Shown: positions 52,332-62,270 of the stretch, in pieces
How positions within the stretch are numbered: position 1 is the first letter of the stretch
Layout of the letters: each line of letters starts with the position of its first letter
Assembly (NCBI RefSeq): GCF_028858725.1
Contig: NC_084773.1
Coordinates: 7,802,350-7,866,349, forward strand
Direction of reading: 5' to 3'
Source: Colius striatus
Taxonomy: Eukaryota > Chordata > Aves > Coliiformes > Coliidae
DNA length: 64,000 nt
Notes under the pieces: generated by a model
Seen by the model: the letters and a program-made list of their open reading frames with translations, nothing else
What the model was told of the DNA's origin: nothing
The model's database searches: none
Made by a program: the position numbers and the translations under genes

Positions 52332-52672
52332 ATCACAGAGTCTTAAGGGTTGGAAAGGACCTTGAAAGATCATCCATCCAACCCCCCTGCCAGAGCAGGG
52401 CCACCTAGAGTAGGTCACACAGGAACTCATCCAGGTGGGTTTTAAATGTCTCCAGAGAAGGAAACTCCACACCCCATCTGGGCAGCCCCTTCCAGTGCTC
52501 CCTCATCCTCACAGGGAAGAAATATTTCCTTGTGTTTCTTTGGACCCTCTTACGTTCCAGCTTGTACCTGTTGCCCCTTGTCCTATCACTGGACATCGTT
52601 GAGAAGAGCCTGGCTCCATCCTCCTGATACCTGCCCTTTAAGTACTTGTAAACATGAAAGAGTTTGCTGTTG
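52332..52672 (-). mobile_element. CR1 LINE fragment, 3' region
   Basis: Begins 'aatcacagagtcttaagggt' then 'tggaaaggaccttgaaagat', continues through 'cagagcagggccacctagag' and 'tgttgccccttgtcctatca', and ends near 'gtcccttactatctgggtac'. This is the reverse complement of a CR1 3' end extending about 340 bp upstream, so it lies on the minus strand. The short frames across it are not genes. Similarity to the copy at 37294 is high, suggesting related subfamilies. Confidence 0.93.
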
Positions 52673-53030
52673 TCCCTTACTATCTGGGTACTATTATATA
52701 AAGTTCTGCTGAGAGGACAGAAAAAATAAATTAGGACTTTTATTGAGTTGGTAAGCGTTACTTGAGACCATCACCCACTTCTTTAATGCACAGACAATCT
52801 GAGACATACTTGAAGAAGTAGCTCAGCCAAACAAATGGCAAGAAGATTGTGCATCCTGCTGCCTTCCCTCCTCTCTCCCTCCTTCTTTCTCCCTCCCAGC
52901 CTCTGTACAAGTTTTCACAATGAGATTTTTTTCCTGAAAATGTACGGCTAGGTCTCTAGCTAGGCTGAAGTAGTGTTACTCGCTTCATTTACATTTAGTG
53001 TTCAAAAATTTGTATTTTTGGTGAGCTTCT

Positions 53031-53199
53031 ATGCAAATGATTACATGGTAAGACCTCAGTACGGTAGGTTTCTTTTATCTTTAAAGTTTTTTGTCAAACA
53101 GTAACTGGGAGAGAAGAAAATAAAAATTATGCTTAGTATTAGCATACTCTGCTCAGGAAAATGAATAAAAACAATTTGCATAAAAACAATTATGCAAAA
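53031..53199. promoter_or_regulatory. Cluster of POU octamer motifs
   Basis: ATGCAAAT is at 53031-53038, ATTTGCAT at 53174-53181, and a 7/8 match ATGCAAAA at 53192-53199. The last two lie in a 15/16-bp tandem repeat (53165-53195). Motif matches only; enhancer activity is inferred. Confidence 0.3.
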
Positions 53200-53956
53200 C
53201 TATAAAAGACTCTTCTTACAGAGGGCAAATAAAAATTCAGTGTTATATCCTCTTCGAAGTTGTTTTTTACCTATTAAATTTTGAGCATAGGTGAGGTCAA
53301 TAACATGGACAATTAAGCCTCCCTCTCCTCATCTTTTTTCTATAGTGGATTAATGTATTTCAAAATCCATTTATGCACACTTTTATCTGTTCTAAGATAC
53401 CAGTTAATGGGTTTTCAGAAATATGCACTTTTAATAGTTGTCCATATAAACTACATTTATAATAACAAAGTGCTATTTTAAGTTCTTTAGAGAGTCACCA
53501 TTACTTGTACTGACATTAGAAGGATGATATTCACTGATCTGACATAAACAATATGAAGACATATTTAAATTTCATCATGGTCTTTTATAGATAAATATTC
53601 AAAAAACATCTTCAAACTCAAGCTGTAGCTCTTCGGATGAGAAGAATGAAAATAGAAACCATTAGACAAAAGAAAAAGAGGATGTACCTGAAAATGTATA
53701 CAAAAATTAAAAGGAAATGTGTAACATGGATGAGAATGAATCCTGCAAGTCCTGGTTTGCAGCATAACCATCTTTCATTAAAATATTCCTCCCATCTATA
53801 AGGATAGCAATAGTTTAGTATACATTAGCAGGCTAATAACTTCAGCTGGGTTATTAGAATTAATAATGGATTAACCCGCTTGAGTGAGAATCCCTGCCTT
53901 GTTAAGGACTGGGCTACTTCTGCTGCTTCCCATTTTTTTATCAAATTACGTATCTG

Positions 53957-53987
53957 TTACGTAAGTTCCTCCCACGTGCATTGCAAT
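53957..53987. promoter_or_regulatory. D-box, E-box and C/EBP-like motif group
   Basis: TTACGTAA (53957-53964, PAR-bZIP D-box), CACGTG (53973-53978, canonical E-box) and ATTGCAAT (53980-53987, C/EBP-like) lie within 31 bp, about 3.3 kb upstream of the CACNA1D start codon. Motif matches only. Confidence 0.3.
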
Positions 53988-56378
53988 TGGATTTGTTCTG
54001 TCTTCCTGTGGTGAACTGCTGCATCGCATTGCTGTGCAGTGCCACACAAATTTATGGTGGCTGAAGTTTTGGGTAAGTAGGTTTATCCTCCTGCGCAATG
54101 CTCCTCAGCTCTTAGTGGGCTTTTGCTCCTACAATGTTCTTAAGAGGCTGCTTCCTCGGTTGCCTCTTCCCCTTACAGAGAATAAATCCCTGACAAGCAA
54201 CAATGCTAGTGAGAGAGAAATGACAGTAATTTAGTTGTAAATCCGCAATAAATGTATGATAACATTTAATGTGGTCGTTCCCTGCTCTACCATTTTGTAA
54301 CATCTAAAGGAAGTCCACTGAATATGGTAAAGTGCAGAGTGTAGGACAGATATAGACGTTCCTATTTCTTTTTTTTATCTGAACAATGGTTGTTTCCATT
54401 CAAAATGTCATCACTTTTTATGGTAGCTGGTACACATTCTAAAACATCCATATAATGCTGGCAATTTTATTCAGGAGTAGGTAACTAGTATCAAAGTGAC
54501 ATGAAAGTGAAGCTATCTTAGTGAAATAATTAGCTACAAGTTTCCAGCAGAAGGGAAAACAGCTGTTTAGAGAAGAATTGATGGCTTTGGTAATTAGCAC
54601 TTGTGTGACTAAACAACATCAGTGTTCCTGAGTACTTTCTCAAAACTATCTAAAAGGACTTGCATTTATTTTCTAACTATAATTTTGATTTTGAAAATAT
54701 AGCAGATAATTTGATGTAGCAATAGAATGACAGTTTTGAAATACATAAAACTGTGTGCTTACAGGTTTGGACCAACTGTGAATAATTTTTCTGTCTTTCA
54801 TTGGGAGGCTCACTGAGTTTGGTTTTGTTGAGTGTTTGGTAGCTTCCAATATGTATTGTTATGGTCTGTTAGAGGGACAGGGAGTTAGAAAGGCATTGCT
54901 GAGCCAAAACCTAAGAACTTCATGAAAATATTTGCAAGGGAAGCTGTTGTTTTGTATGGGATGCTTGTTGTTTATGTTAGATACAGGCCTTATTAGTTAT
55001 AAATTTCCTGATAGCGTTCAGTGCTTAACTCTATAAGCCTCACCTTAAAAGCTACTCTAGATACCTGTGTCTAGGTTTGTAAAGGTACTAAGTGCCTTAG
55101 CACTAACTCCTGCTAAGCATGCTAGGTGCCTACTTCCAGTGCCTGCAGTGGTTGTTAGGCAACTAGTCTTGATTTAGATGCTTTTGAAAATGTACCAAGA
55201 TTTTCTGACACCTAAATATCTGACTGTAGAGGAAAGAAGTTCTAGTGACTTTCATGGACATTTAAGGTAAGTACCTAAGTACGTAGTAGACTGTTTTAAT
55301 CTAGAAAAACATGCTCTGTAATGATAGAAACCTGTAAGGTGGGTGTGGTACCTTCTCAATTGAACCAAACCAACAGATTGACTCCAGATGGCAACAGCTG
55401 AATACATTATGTCAGAAGATTATTTTAAAAAGTGATGAAATAAAAGTTAAAAAGGGGCACTAGGGTTTTTCTTCTTTGTCAGGAAATTCTTGCTAAATCA
55501 GCTTTGCTGATGATGTTTTTTTATCCCATAACTTACAAAGGTAACACCAAAAGAGATAGGCACCAACTAACAAAGAACTTCTTACAAAGCTGGAGGATGG
55601 GCATTCTTCCCCAGGTCTCTGGAGAATATCAGCACTGTTAAGGTTTTATTACTCTTTATCTAATTACTGTCTGTAGTTGCAATTTATTATTAATTAGGTG
55701 AAAAGAGTCGTGGATGAAGGATGTCTCGAAGAGTGGATAGGGATGTGAATAAGGGAGTGACAGATACAGCAGAAGCAGTTTCACTGCAATGCTTTCTTAA
55801 AAAAATACTATCTTTGTCAACGATAAAGCTTCTAAGGTTTGACCATGGCTTGTTGCAAAAAATATCCTGGAAGAGTCTTTAAAACAATCAGAAATATGTG
55901 CATTGAAGGAAAAGAAACTTTAAATCCGAAGCATCAGTTCCGTTTGGGGTTTTGTTTCAAACGTTCTGTAACTCTTAATTTATTTCTAATTACTTTTTGT
56001 GGTGATCGAAATACTGCCTTGCAGTAACTCAAAGCAGCTGTCCGGGGTGCTCTCCTATGCAGTACACCCTATGGCCCTTCCAGCCAAGTGTGTCACTACA
56101 CAGGACTCGGGTGGCAGTTTCAAGACCAATGAAAGGAAACCAAATCCTAAATGAACGTGTTGGGATCCTGTAGTGAAAGGTAATGCCAAAAAAAGGATCT
56201 TTCAAAGGCAGCTTTATGCAAACTCTTCATTTGGATGAACTTTGAAAATCTTAGTGTTAGACTGGAGTCAGAATGATGGCATTTCAATAGGGCGGTGGGG
56301 CAAGCGAAGGGCTCACGGTTGGAGTAACTTCTCCGGAGGTGAGGGGAGCGCCTCGGGACAGCGCGAGCAGGGGGGGAC

Positions 56379-56530
56379 GGGGCAGGTCGCGCCGGGCGGG
56401 TGAGCCCCGGGGCAGGTCGCGCCGGGCGGGTGAGCCCCGGGGCAGGTCGCGCCGGGCGGGTGAGCCCCGGGGAAGGTCGCGCCGGGCGGGTGAGCCCCGG
56501 GGAAGGTCGCGCCGGGCAGGTGAGTCCCGG
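56379..56530. repeat. 30-bp GC-rich minisatellite, about five copies
   Basis: The unit is GGGGCAGGTCGCGCCGGGCG then GGTGAGCCCC, repeated with exact 30-bp spacing and very few changes. Four copies carry a GGGCGG GC box (56394, 56424, 56454, 56484); the fifth has GGGCAG. Because 30 is a multiple of three, the array also reads as a repeated decapeptide ([10 protein letters not shown]) in one frame, which is not evidence of coding. Confidence 0.95.
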
Positions 56531-56905
56531 GGCAGGGATGCGCGGTCGCCGGAGCGGGTACAGAGGGACGCGTTAAAGCCGCTCGCGTCTCGAGGGCGTT
56601 ACATCGGTACCTGCCGTGTGGGAGGGGAAAAGGCTGAGGGCGTGTGAGACGGAGCCTCGGCCGGGACGTGGCGGCCGCGGAGCAAGCCGGCCAGCTCCGG
56701 CTGAGGAGGGCATGGGACGGGAGCCGCTGCGCGGTGGCGAAGGGGTTAAGACGGCAGCAGAGGGGTTAATGCGGCGGCGCCTCTATTTGTAGCACCCGGA
56801 GCTCCAGGCGATTAGAGAGCGGCTCCGCGCCCCCGCCCGCCCGGCACCGCGGCAGCAGCAGGTGGCAGCGGCAGCAGCGAGGGAGTTAAACCTGTGGCGG
56901 CGGCG

Positions 56906-56998
56906 GGAGGAGGGGGACTGAGGAGGAGCAGGCAGCGGCAGGAGGAGGGGGACCGAGAAGCAGGCAGCAGGAGGGAGACTGAGGAGCAGGCGGCGGCA
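56906..56998. repeat. Three diverged purine-rich tandem copies in the CACNA1D leader region
   Basis: Copies at 56906-56940, 56941-56969 and 56970-56998 share the pattern GGAGGAGGGGGACTGAG then GAGCAGGCAGCGGCA, with short deletions. Confidence 0.75.
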
Positions 56999-57019
56999 GT
57001 AGCAGCCGGGTTGCTAGGG

Positions 57020-57161
57020 ATGGAGAGATCCCGTGTCACCCGGATGTGAGTGTCATGTTGGCCCAAACTCGGAGGGATTTGGCAGCGGCGAAGCAGCGGC
57101 AGCAGCGGGAGGAGGAGCAGCCCCTCGCACGTCGCTAGTCACTACCATGGGGGTCGGGTAG
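57020..57161 (+). promoter_or_regulatory. Three upstream ORFs before the CACNA1D start
   Basis: ATG at 57020 (9 codons, stop 57047-57049), ATG at 57055 (27 codons, stop 57136-57138) and ATG at 57147 (4 codons, stop 57159-57161, in a good ACCATGG context). All end before the main ATG at 57285. They matter only if transcription starts upstream of them, which I cannot show. Confidence 0.4.
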
Positions 57162-57221
57162 CGGGGAGCGCAGGGGGCAGCGCACACCTGGCTCGGGGTG
57201 AGGTGGAGGGCGGCTCTGCCC

Positions 57222-57243
57222 TTTTTTGGTTTTTTTTTTTTTT
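57222..57243. repeat. T-rich run in the CACNA1D leader
   Basis: Six T, GG, then 14 T, ending about 40 bp before the start codon, unusual inside a CpG island. Confidence 0.85.
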
Positions 57244-57284
57244 CCTTTTCATTTTCCTGTCTCACACTGGAGAAAGTGAGAATC

Positions 57285-57321
57285 ATGCACCAGCAGCAGC
57301 AGCCCGAGCAGCACCCAGAAG
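57285..57321 (+). CDS. CACNA1D: CACNA1D coding exon 1
   Basis: Encodes [12 protein letters not shown] plus the first base of Glu13, ending at a GTAAGA donor. The start has A at -3. It is glutamine-rich, like the start of mammalian Cav1.3, but lacks the run of methionines known there. The frame is open upstream to a GTG, but no in-frame ATG precedes this one. The start choice rests on joining to exon 2 and on similarity to the family's Q-rich N-terminus. Confidence 0.85.
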
Positions 57322-60300
57322 GTAAGAGCCGGAGCTCCCACCAAGGGCAGCAGCATGCCTGGGGTGGAGGAGAGGGAGGGGGCAGCGGGGGAGGATTTAT
57401 CAGGGATTTGAGAGTCGGGGATTAGGAAGGGGGTTGAGGATGGGGTAGGTTTGGGATGGGGAGGGGATGAGCGACTGGGTTCGGGAGAACCGGGAAGGGC
57501 AAGGGATGAGGTGAAGGCGCGTTAAGGTGCTGCCCTCGGCGTGTGACCAATATGGGAGCGCATTTATGCGTGTCTGTCTCGTGTCCTGGGGCCATTAATA
57601 TCAACTGGCCGCGCCAGGGGAGGACACGGCTTGGTCTGCGTTTCTTTCTTATTTGTGTAATTGTGGTTGAACCTGAGTCTCCCCGAGGGCTTCCACGCGC
57701 CGGAGCAGGAGGGTAGCGAGGGGTTATGGCAGAGCGATGGGGGCGATGCCCGCGGCCCCCTGCCCTGCCCGGGCGCATCGGGCGAGCCGCGCGGCTCTCC
57801 AGCATTAATCCTTTCCGCCGCCGGGCTCCGGCGATGCTACAGCCCCCGATGCTGTTATCAAACGATTCGTTCCTCTCAAATAAGCAATAAGTTTTGTGGT
57901 TTTGCACCTGATGGGGCCCAGGGGCTCCTCGGGGAACGCAGACACCCGGGCATTGTTTCCCTTTCAAGTATTGATTTAAAGAGACGATGGATAGATAGAT
58001 GGGTGGGTGGTTTATTTGCGCTGAGCCACGTTTCATGGCATCCCACCCGGCAGGCGAAAGGCGGGGGAGGTGGCTGTGCCATCGTTTTTTTTATTTGAAA
58101 AAAACAAATGGGAGGTGGTGGTGAGGGGAAAGAAAAGGGATGCTTCGGAAAAATGTTGGCGATGAAATGCCCACCTTTGCCCCCGGCGCCAGCCGCCCCC
58201 GAGGCGGCACAAGCCCCCCCGGCTCACCCAGCTGTTGATGCGCCGCCCGCTCGCCGCTGGCCAGCGCTGGTGCCGGCTCCCCGCGGCAGCTCGCCCGCTC
58301 CCGTGGGCGACGCGCGCCGTCTCCGGAGTGACCCAACACTCCCACCCCCCCGCCTCGCCCCCGCCGCCATCCCGGGGAGCCATCTTAGTGCTCCCGCGTC
58401 CCCTCGCCCCCCGCGCGCGCTGCCGCCCCTCGCGCAGGAGCGGGGCGGCGGGGAGCGGCGGCGGCTGGGGCCGGGCGCGCCCGCGTCCACGCGTGTTCGC
58501 GGCTCTCGCGTCTTTCTCGTCGCCGTGTCGCTTCCCCCGCCCCCCCCGTCTAGAAAAGGAGGGCTGTGCTTTTCTTGAGGCGCTTCTCTGTTTGCCGAAC
58601 AGCGCACTGGGGACCTATTTTCCATCTCTTGCCCGAGTAGATGCATTTCACAGCCATCCCGCCTGGCAGCCCCAATTCCCACCACGTATATTGTGCCGTT
58701 CCTCCATTTTTCCCCCTTATTTTCCCATCCAGTCATCTTCAAGTTTTGAATTGCACTTCAGAGTCTCTTCTTCCTACAGGTGCGTGTAGGAGTAGACTCT
58801 GTTGCTCTAGTCAAAGAGCTCGTGAAGATCCTTGCGAGGAGACGGTATTTTGCCTTTTTTTTGCAGTCCTCTGAATAAAGAGGACTTAGTTATTTGGAAA
58901 GTGAAATTTGTTTTTTGAAATCCTTGTAAAAAATAAAAACCAATCCCTATTCCTGTACAGTGTGAAAGATACCAGTGCTTTATGAACATGTTTACCAGAA
59001 GACAATATTTGTTTCTTTGCTTGTGGGAGGCATCCACACATTTTTCTTTGAGAATGCTGAATAGGAGATTTAACTTGCTTATAGGATGTCTCTCCCCCCC
59101 CCTTCCCAGAGTTGGTTATTCTTAATTGAACAGTGTTTAAGAACTTAAAACAACTACTTTTTTTACCAAAACAAAGTGAGGAAAGTAGCAAGTGCAAAGG
59201 TACTACAGCAAACTGATCTTAGAAGTAGCTGAGTTTTATTTGATAAGCAGGGTGACAGAAAGCTGCCATCCAGTGAGGGAAAAAAATGCAGTAAGTGGAA
59301 AAATCTAAGTGTGGAGTGTTTGTGTTTTGATGCTTGCATTAAAGGTGAAGTTATAATACTGATTCCTTAGCAGTTTTGGCTGCTGTCCAATCACATGTAT
59401 AAATGCATACATTTGTGCTGTGTAGTATATGTGATGGAAGCATCACAGTGCTAAGAGGTCTTAAAATAAAGTTTGTCAGAAATGTTGTGACACACTTTAG
59501 CAGAAAAAAATTATAACCAAGTATTTTTTTTTCCTTTTATCCCACAGAGGTGAACTATGCAAGTAGCACCAGAATTCCTCTCCCTGGTGACGGACCAGCT
59601 GTTCAGTCAAACAGTTCAGCACCATCCAAGCAAACTGTTCTATCTTGGCAAGCTGCAATTGATGCTGCTAGACAAGCAAAGGCTGCCCAAAATATGAGCA
59701 CCACCACAGCCCAGCCTGTAGGATCTCTGTCCCAAAGAAAACGCCAGCAATATGCCAAGAGCAAAAAACAGGGTAATACGTCTAATAGTCGGCCACCTCG
59801 TGCCCTTTTCTGTTTATCCCTCAACAACCCAATACGAAGAGCCTGCATTAGTCTAGTAGAATGGAAGTATCCTTTGGTGTACTTTCTTTTTTACCATTTC
59901 TCCTTGCATTTTCTGAATGTATCAAGAGGATCGTTATACAGCATCTCTTGGAGCGTCCCAAACACACTAGTTCATTGGCAGGTGTGGGTAGCTGACAATC
60001 TCAATAGTAGTTAATTTTGCTTAACTTGCCTTTAAAGGTAACCTCTTGCTTTGGTCATAATGACATAGAATAGTATTTTACTGAAGTAGCTGAAAGTCAG
60101 AAGAGCTCATAGCTGTTCCTTTTTTTCTTGGAGGAGAGGGGAGGATGTTTTCAGAAGTCTTAAAATCTATGAGCTTATTTTACATTGCATACCAGCAAGT
60201 GTCTGTATTGCATTTGTTGCCTTTCCAAATGAGATTGAATGGATAGATGTGCATCTAGCTGTGTTAATTGGGAGATGACCTAAGATGTCAAGCTTGTGCC

Positions 60301-62270
60301 TTCCATGTTGCAATTTGGTGTATTGCCATTAGGGTAGGTGAGTCAGATTAAGAAATCCTTTAAAGAAGGTTATTTTTCCAAGTATGAAAGTAGGGAAGAT
60401 TTACAGTGTATCTACCACTAAATATGTATGGAAACATGTACATCTGTAGATGGGAGATCAGATATTCTGGCCTGTATTCATGATGACTTGTCTGCTTGGA
60501 AGGATTGCTTTGTCTATACTTCAGTGGTTGTGATGTGGAAGTATGTGTATCTCTTTGGTAGAACTGGCAGCATGTTCATTTAGTATATTATTTAACTCTC
60601 CAGGTTTGAAATAGAGAAGATTTTTGTTGAGGTATGAGGAGAAAAATGTTTGCCTATTAGCCATGGCAACATCCCTGTAATGGCAAACAGCTGTTCAAGA
60701 GTAGATTACTGAAGTAAAACTTCTTTTGTTACTTTAAACAGAACAGCCAGCCTGGCAATAGGAACTGTTACTCATTTATAGGGCTTGGTTTTTTCATTTC
60801 TTTGAACATAATTCAATTTCAAATTAAAGATAGCGAAGCAGAGTCTTCTTTCATTTGGACTGGTAGAAGTCCAACTAATTTCAGTAAATTGGCCTCTCCT
60901 TGGCTAAGGTCAGTTAAATGAAATTACTATGGATTTAGAGTGAAATAACTCAGGGCAGAATTTTTCCCAGTAGCACTACATCATAAAACAAAGCCGTCAG
61001 CCTTGCTCTGGTGTCATTTGTTGGTTTCAGTCTGGAGAACCTTGCAGGTTAAGATGCGTGATGTAACTTTATTTTGTATACAGCAAAGGAGTTGTTGATA
61101 TTGGTAGGTTTTGTGAACATAAACTCAGCCCTTGAGGAAACAAACTTTTTGTAGTCCAACCAAACAAAATTTAACAGACCTCAAGGGCTATATGGGTTTT
61201 GTAAGTGTTCAATTTTCTTTACTGAAAAATATCTTAAACTGCTAAAACTATTCTTTTGAGTTTGTTCAGTGCTCTTCCCTCAGTCTTTTATGGGACTCTT
61301 ATGGACACATTGGGAAATTCTGTATTGAATGAGGAAAGAATGTAAAAAATCATGTGTACCTCCATGTCTGTAGTTTAAAGAAGATAATGAAATATTTTGG
61401 GAGAAAGGCTAATTAATGATAAACTGAAGGATGAACATAGGCATGACTTTTAAGAAAAATTTATCTTTCTAGAAGACAAAAGGTATCTCCAGGTTTCAAC
61501 TGCTGTTACCCAGACATGATATAAAAAGTGTGCCTGCAGTTCATGCCATGGTCAGTGTGAAAGCCTATAGCCTCTCAGTGTACCTGCCTGCCAAGCCATT
61601 AATGAGATTCTGTTCCCCAGTCTACTTACCTAAACTTCCATCTGTCCTGGCCAAAGCAAAATTGATCAGGAGTCCAGCTGTCAGATACACAAAGGGGCCT
61701 CAGAACTTTCCTATGTCCATTGTACAGCTTTCCAGCTTGTACACTGGAGAAGAGTTGGAAGTTGTGGAGGATCTTTCTTATATCCTACTATGAACTAGAT
61801 GCCAAATGATTTTCCTCCTTTGGACAAACACTTAACATTAATGAGACTTAATGTGAGCATGTGAGGACAGAACCGCTCAACAAGTATTCCTTTCCCTCCA
61901 TGATGACCCACGTTTGAGAATGTATAATTTTATTAACCTCTGGAATGTCAAGTGCTCTATGGCAGCTGTTGAAAGATCATTATGATGGAAAATAATAAGG
62001 TATACTGATATAACGACAGGTGACGAAGTGTTTGTCACAGTTAACAGTCAAAAGATTGTCTTGAAAGTAAGACTTGCTTTATATGAGTTGATGCTGAAAG
62101 GAGAAGTAGACTTCAGTGCTTGTAGATACTAATAATTCATGAATTCCTTAACAAGATTTTCCAGACCATTTGACATATTTATACTACTGTCTATTTTTGC
62201 CAATTGTGTGGCCTTAGCTGTTTACATCCCATTCCCAGAAGATGATTCTAATTCAACTAATCATAATTTG
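57285..62270 (+). CDS. CACNA1D: CACNA1D, Cav1.3 L-type calcium channel alpha-1D, 5' part (exons 1-3, joined)
   Basis: Plus-strand gene. Coding exons are 57285-57321, 59548-59866 and 62165-62270; junctions are GT-AG and phases join cleanly (1, 2, 0). The product is the pore-forming subunit of a voltage-gated calcium channel of the plasma membrane, used in pacemaking, hair cells and neurosecretion. The visible 154 residues are the cytoplasmic N-terminus and transmembrane helix S1 of repeat I (about 121-142). The NSCaTE calmodulin-binding element lies in [16 protein letters not shown], with Trp46, Ile50 and Arg54. CACNA1C was considered but rejected: NYA.STR.PL, QTVLSWQ and [10 protein letters not shown] fit the alpha-1D N-terminus. 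The remaining ~2000 residues (S2 onward) are beyond the right edge; I do not see exon 4. Confidence 0.95.
57322..59547 (+). other. CACNA1D intron 1
   Basis: The first ~1.2 kb is CpG-island sequence with long open frames on both strands that I attribute to GC richness. A GATG/GATA/GGTG simple-repeat stretch lies at about 57986-58010. The remainder is AT-rich with nothing that I can support. Confidence 0.75.
57986..58010. repeat. GATA/GGTG compound microsatellite
   Basis: Short run of GATG, GATA and GGTG tetranucleotides. Confidence 0.7.
59548..59866 (+). CDS. CACNA1D: CACNA1D coding exon 2
   Basis: A 319-nt exon encoding residues 13-118, from [16 protein letters not shown] to ACISLVEW, plus two bases of Lys119. 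The acceptor is TTTTATCCCACAG and the donor is GTATCC, a weak match. It contains the NSCaTE element (Trp46, Ile50, Arg54), a basic segment [15 protein letters not shown], and the cytoplasmic lead-in to S1 ([18 protein letters not shown]). The open frame runs on past the donor into intron; those residues are not part of the protein. Confidence 0.97.
59867..62164 (+). other. CACNA1D intron 2
   Basis: About 2.3 kb of AT-rich intron. An 87-codon frame at 61530-61793 has no recognisable content and I do not annotate it. Confidence 0.8.
62165..62270 (+). CDS. CACNA1D: CACNA1D coding exon 3
   Basis: A 106-nt exon, the length known for exon 3 in Cav1 channels, encoding residues 119-154: [20 protein letters not shown] then [16 protein letters not shown]. 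Acceptor GATTTTCCAG, donor GTAAGT, ending in phase 0. It is helix S1 of repeat I followed by the first extracellular residues, with an N-glycosylation sequon at Asn148-Ser-Thr. It has many codons but no Met and so is absent from a start-to-stop ORF list. Confidence 0.96.

Larger units (their letters stand above)
52673..56276. other. Intergenic region upstream of CACNA1D
   Basis: AT-rich. It contains a pyrimidine-rich tract at 52861-52905, octamer motifs at 53031-53199, a D-box/E-box group at 53957-53987, and an internally repetitive old segment at about 55021-55290. There are no exons that I can support. Confidence 0.55.
56280..58560 (+). promoter_or_regulatory. CpG-island promoter of CACNA1D
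   Basis: About 2.3 kb of GC- and CpG-rich sequence covering the presumed promoter, leader, exon 1 and the start of intron 1. It includes a GC-box minisatellite (56379-56530), a MEF2-like CTATTTGTAG (56783-56792, 9/10 to consensus), purine-rich repeats (56906-56998) and several short upstream ORFs. No clear TATA box, and the start site cannot be placed from sequence alone. Confidence 0.75.

Noticed and set aside
52446..52712. 88-codon plus frame and 63-codon minus frame
   Set aside because: Both lie in a CR1 3' region, which is non-coding.
56339..56647. 102-codon frame with repeated [10 protein letters not shown]
   Set aside because: The repeat peptide is explained by a 30-bp DNA minisatellite whose length is a multiple of three; there is no other coding sign.
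57422..58874. Several frames of 116-204 codons downstream of CACNA1D exon 1
   Set aside because: GC-rich intron and CpG-island sequence. The frames overlap one another on both strands and have low-complexity composition with no family resemblance.
59867..60014. Continuation of the exon 2 frame to 60014
   Set aside because: Exon 3 at 62165 restores the conserved KPFDIFILL sequence from a donor at 59867, so the extra residues are intronic.
57285..62270. Assignment to CACNA1C (Cav1.2) instead of CACNA1D
   Set aside because: The N-terminal peptide, the [10 protein letters not shown] segment and the neighbouring DCP1A gene fit CACNA1D.
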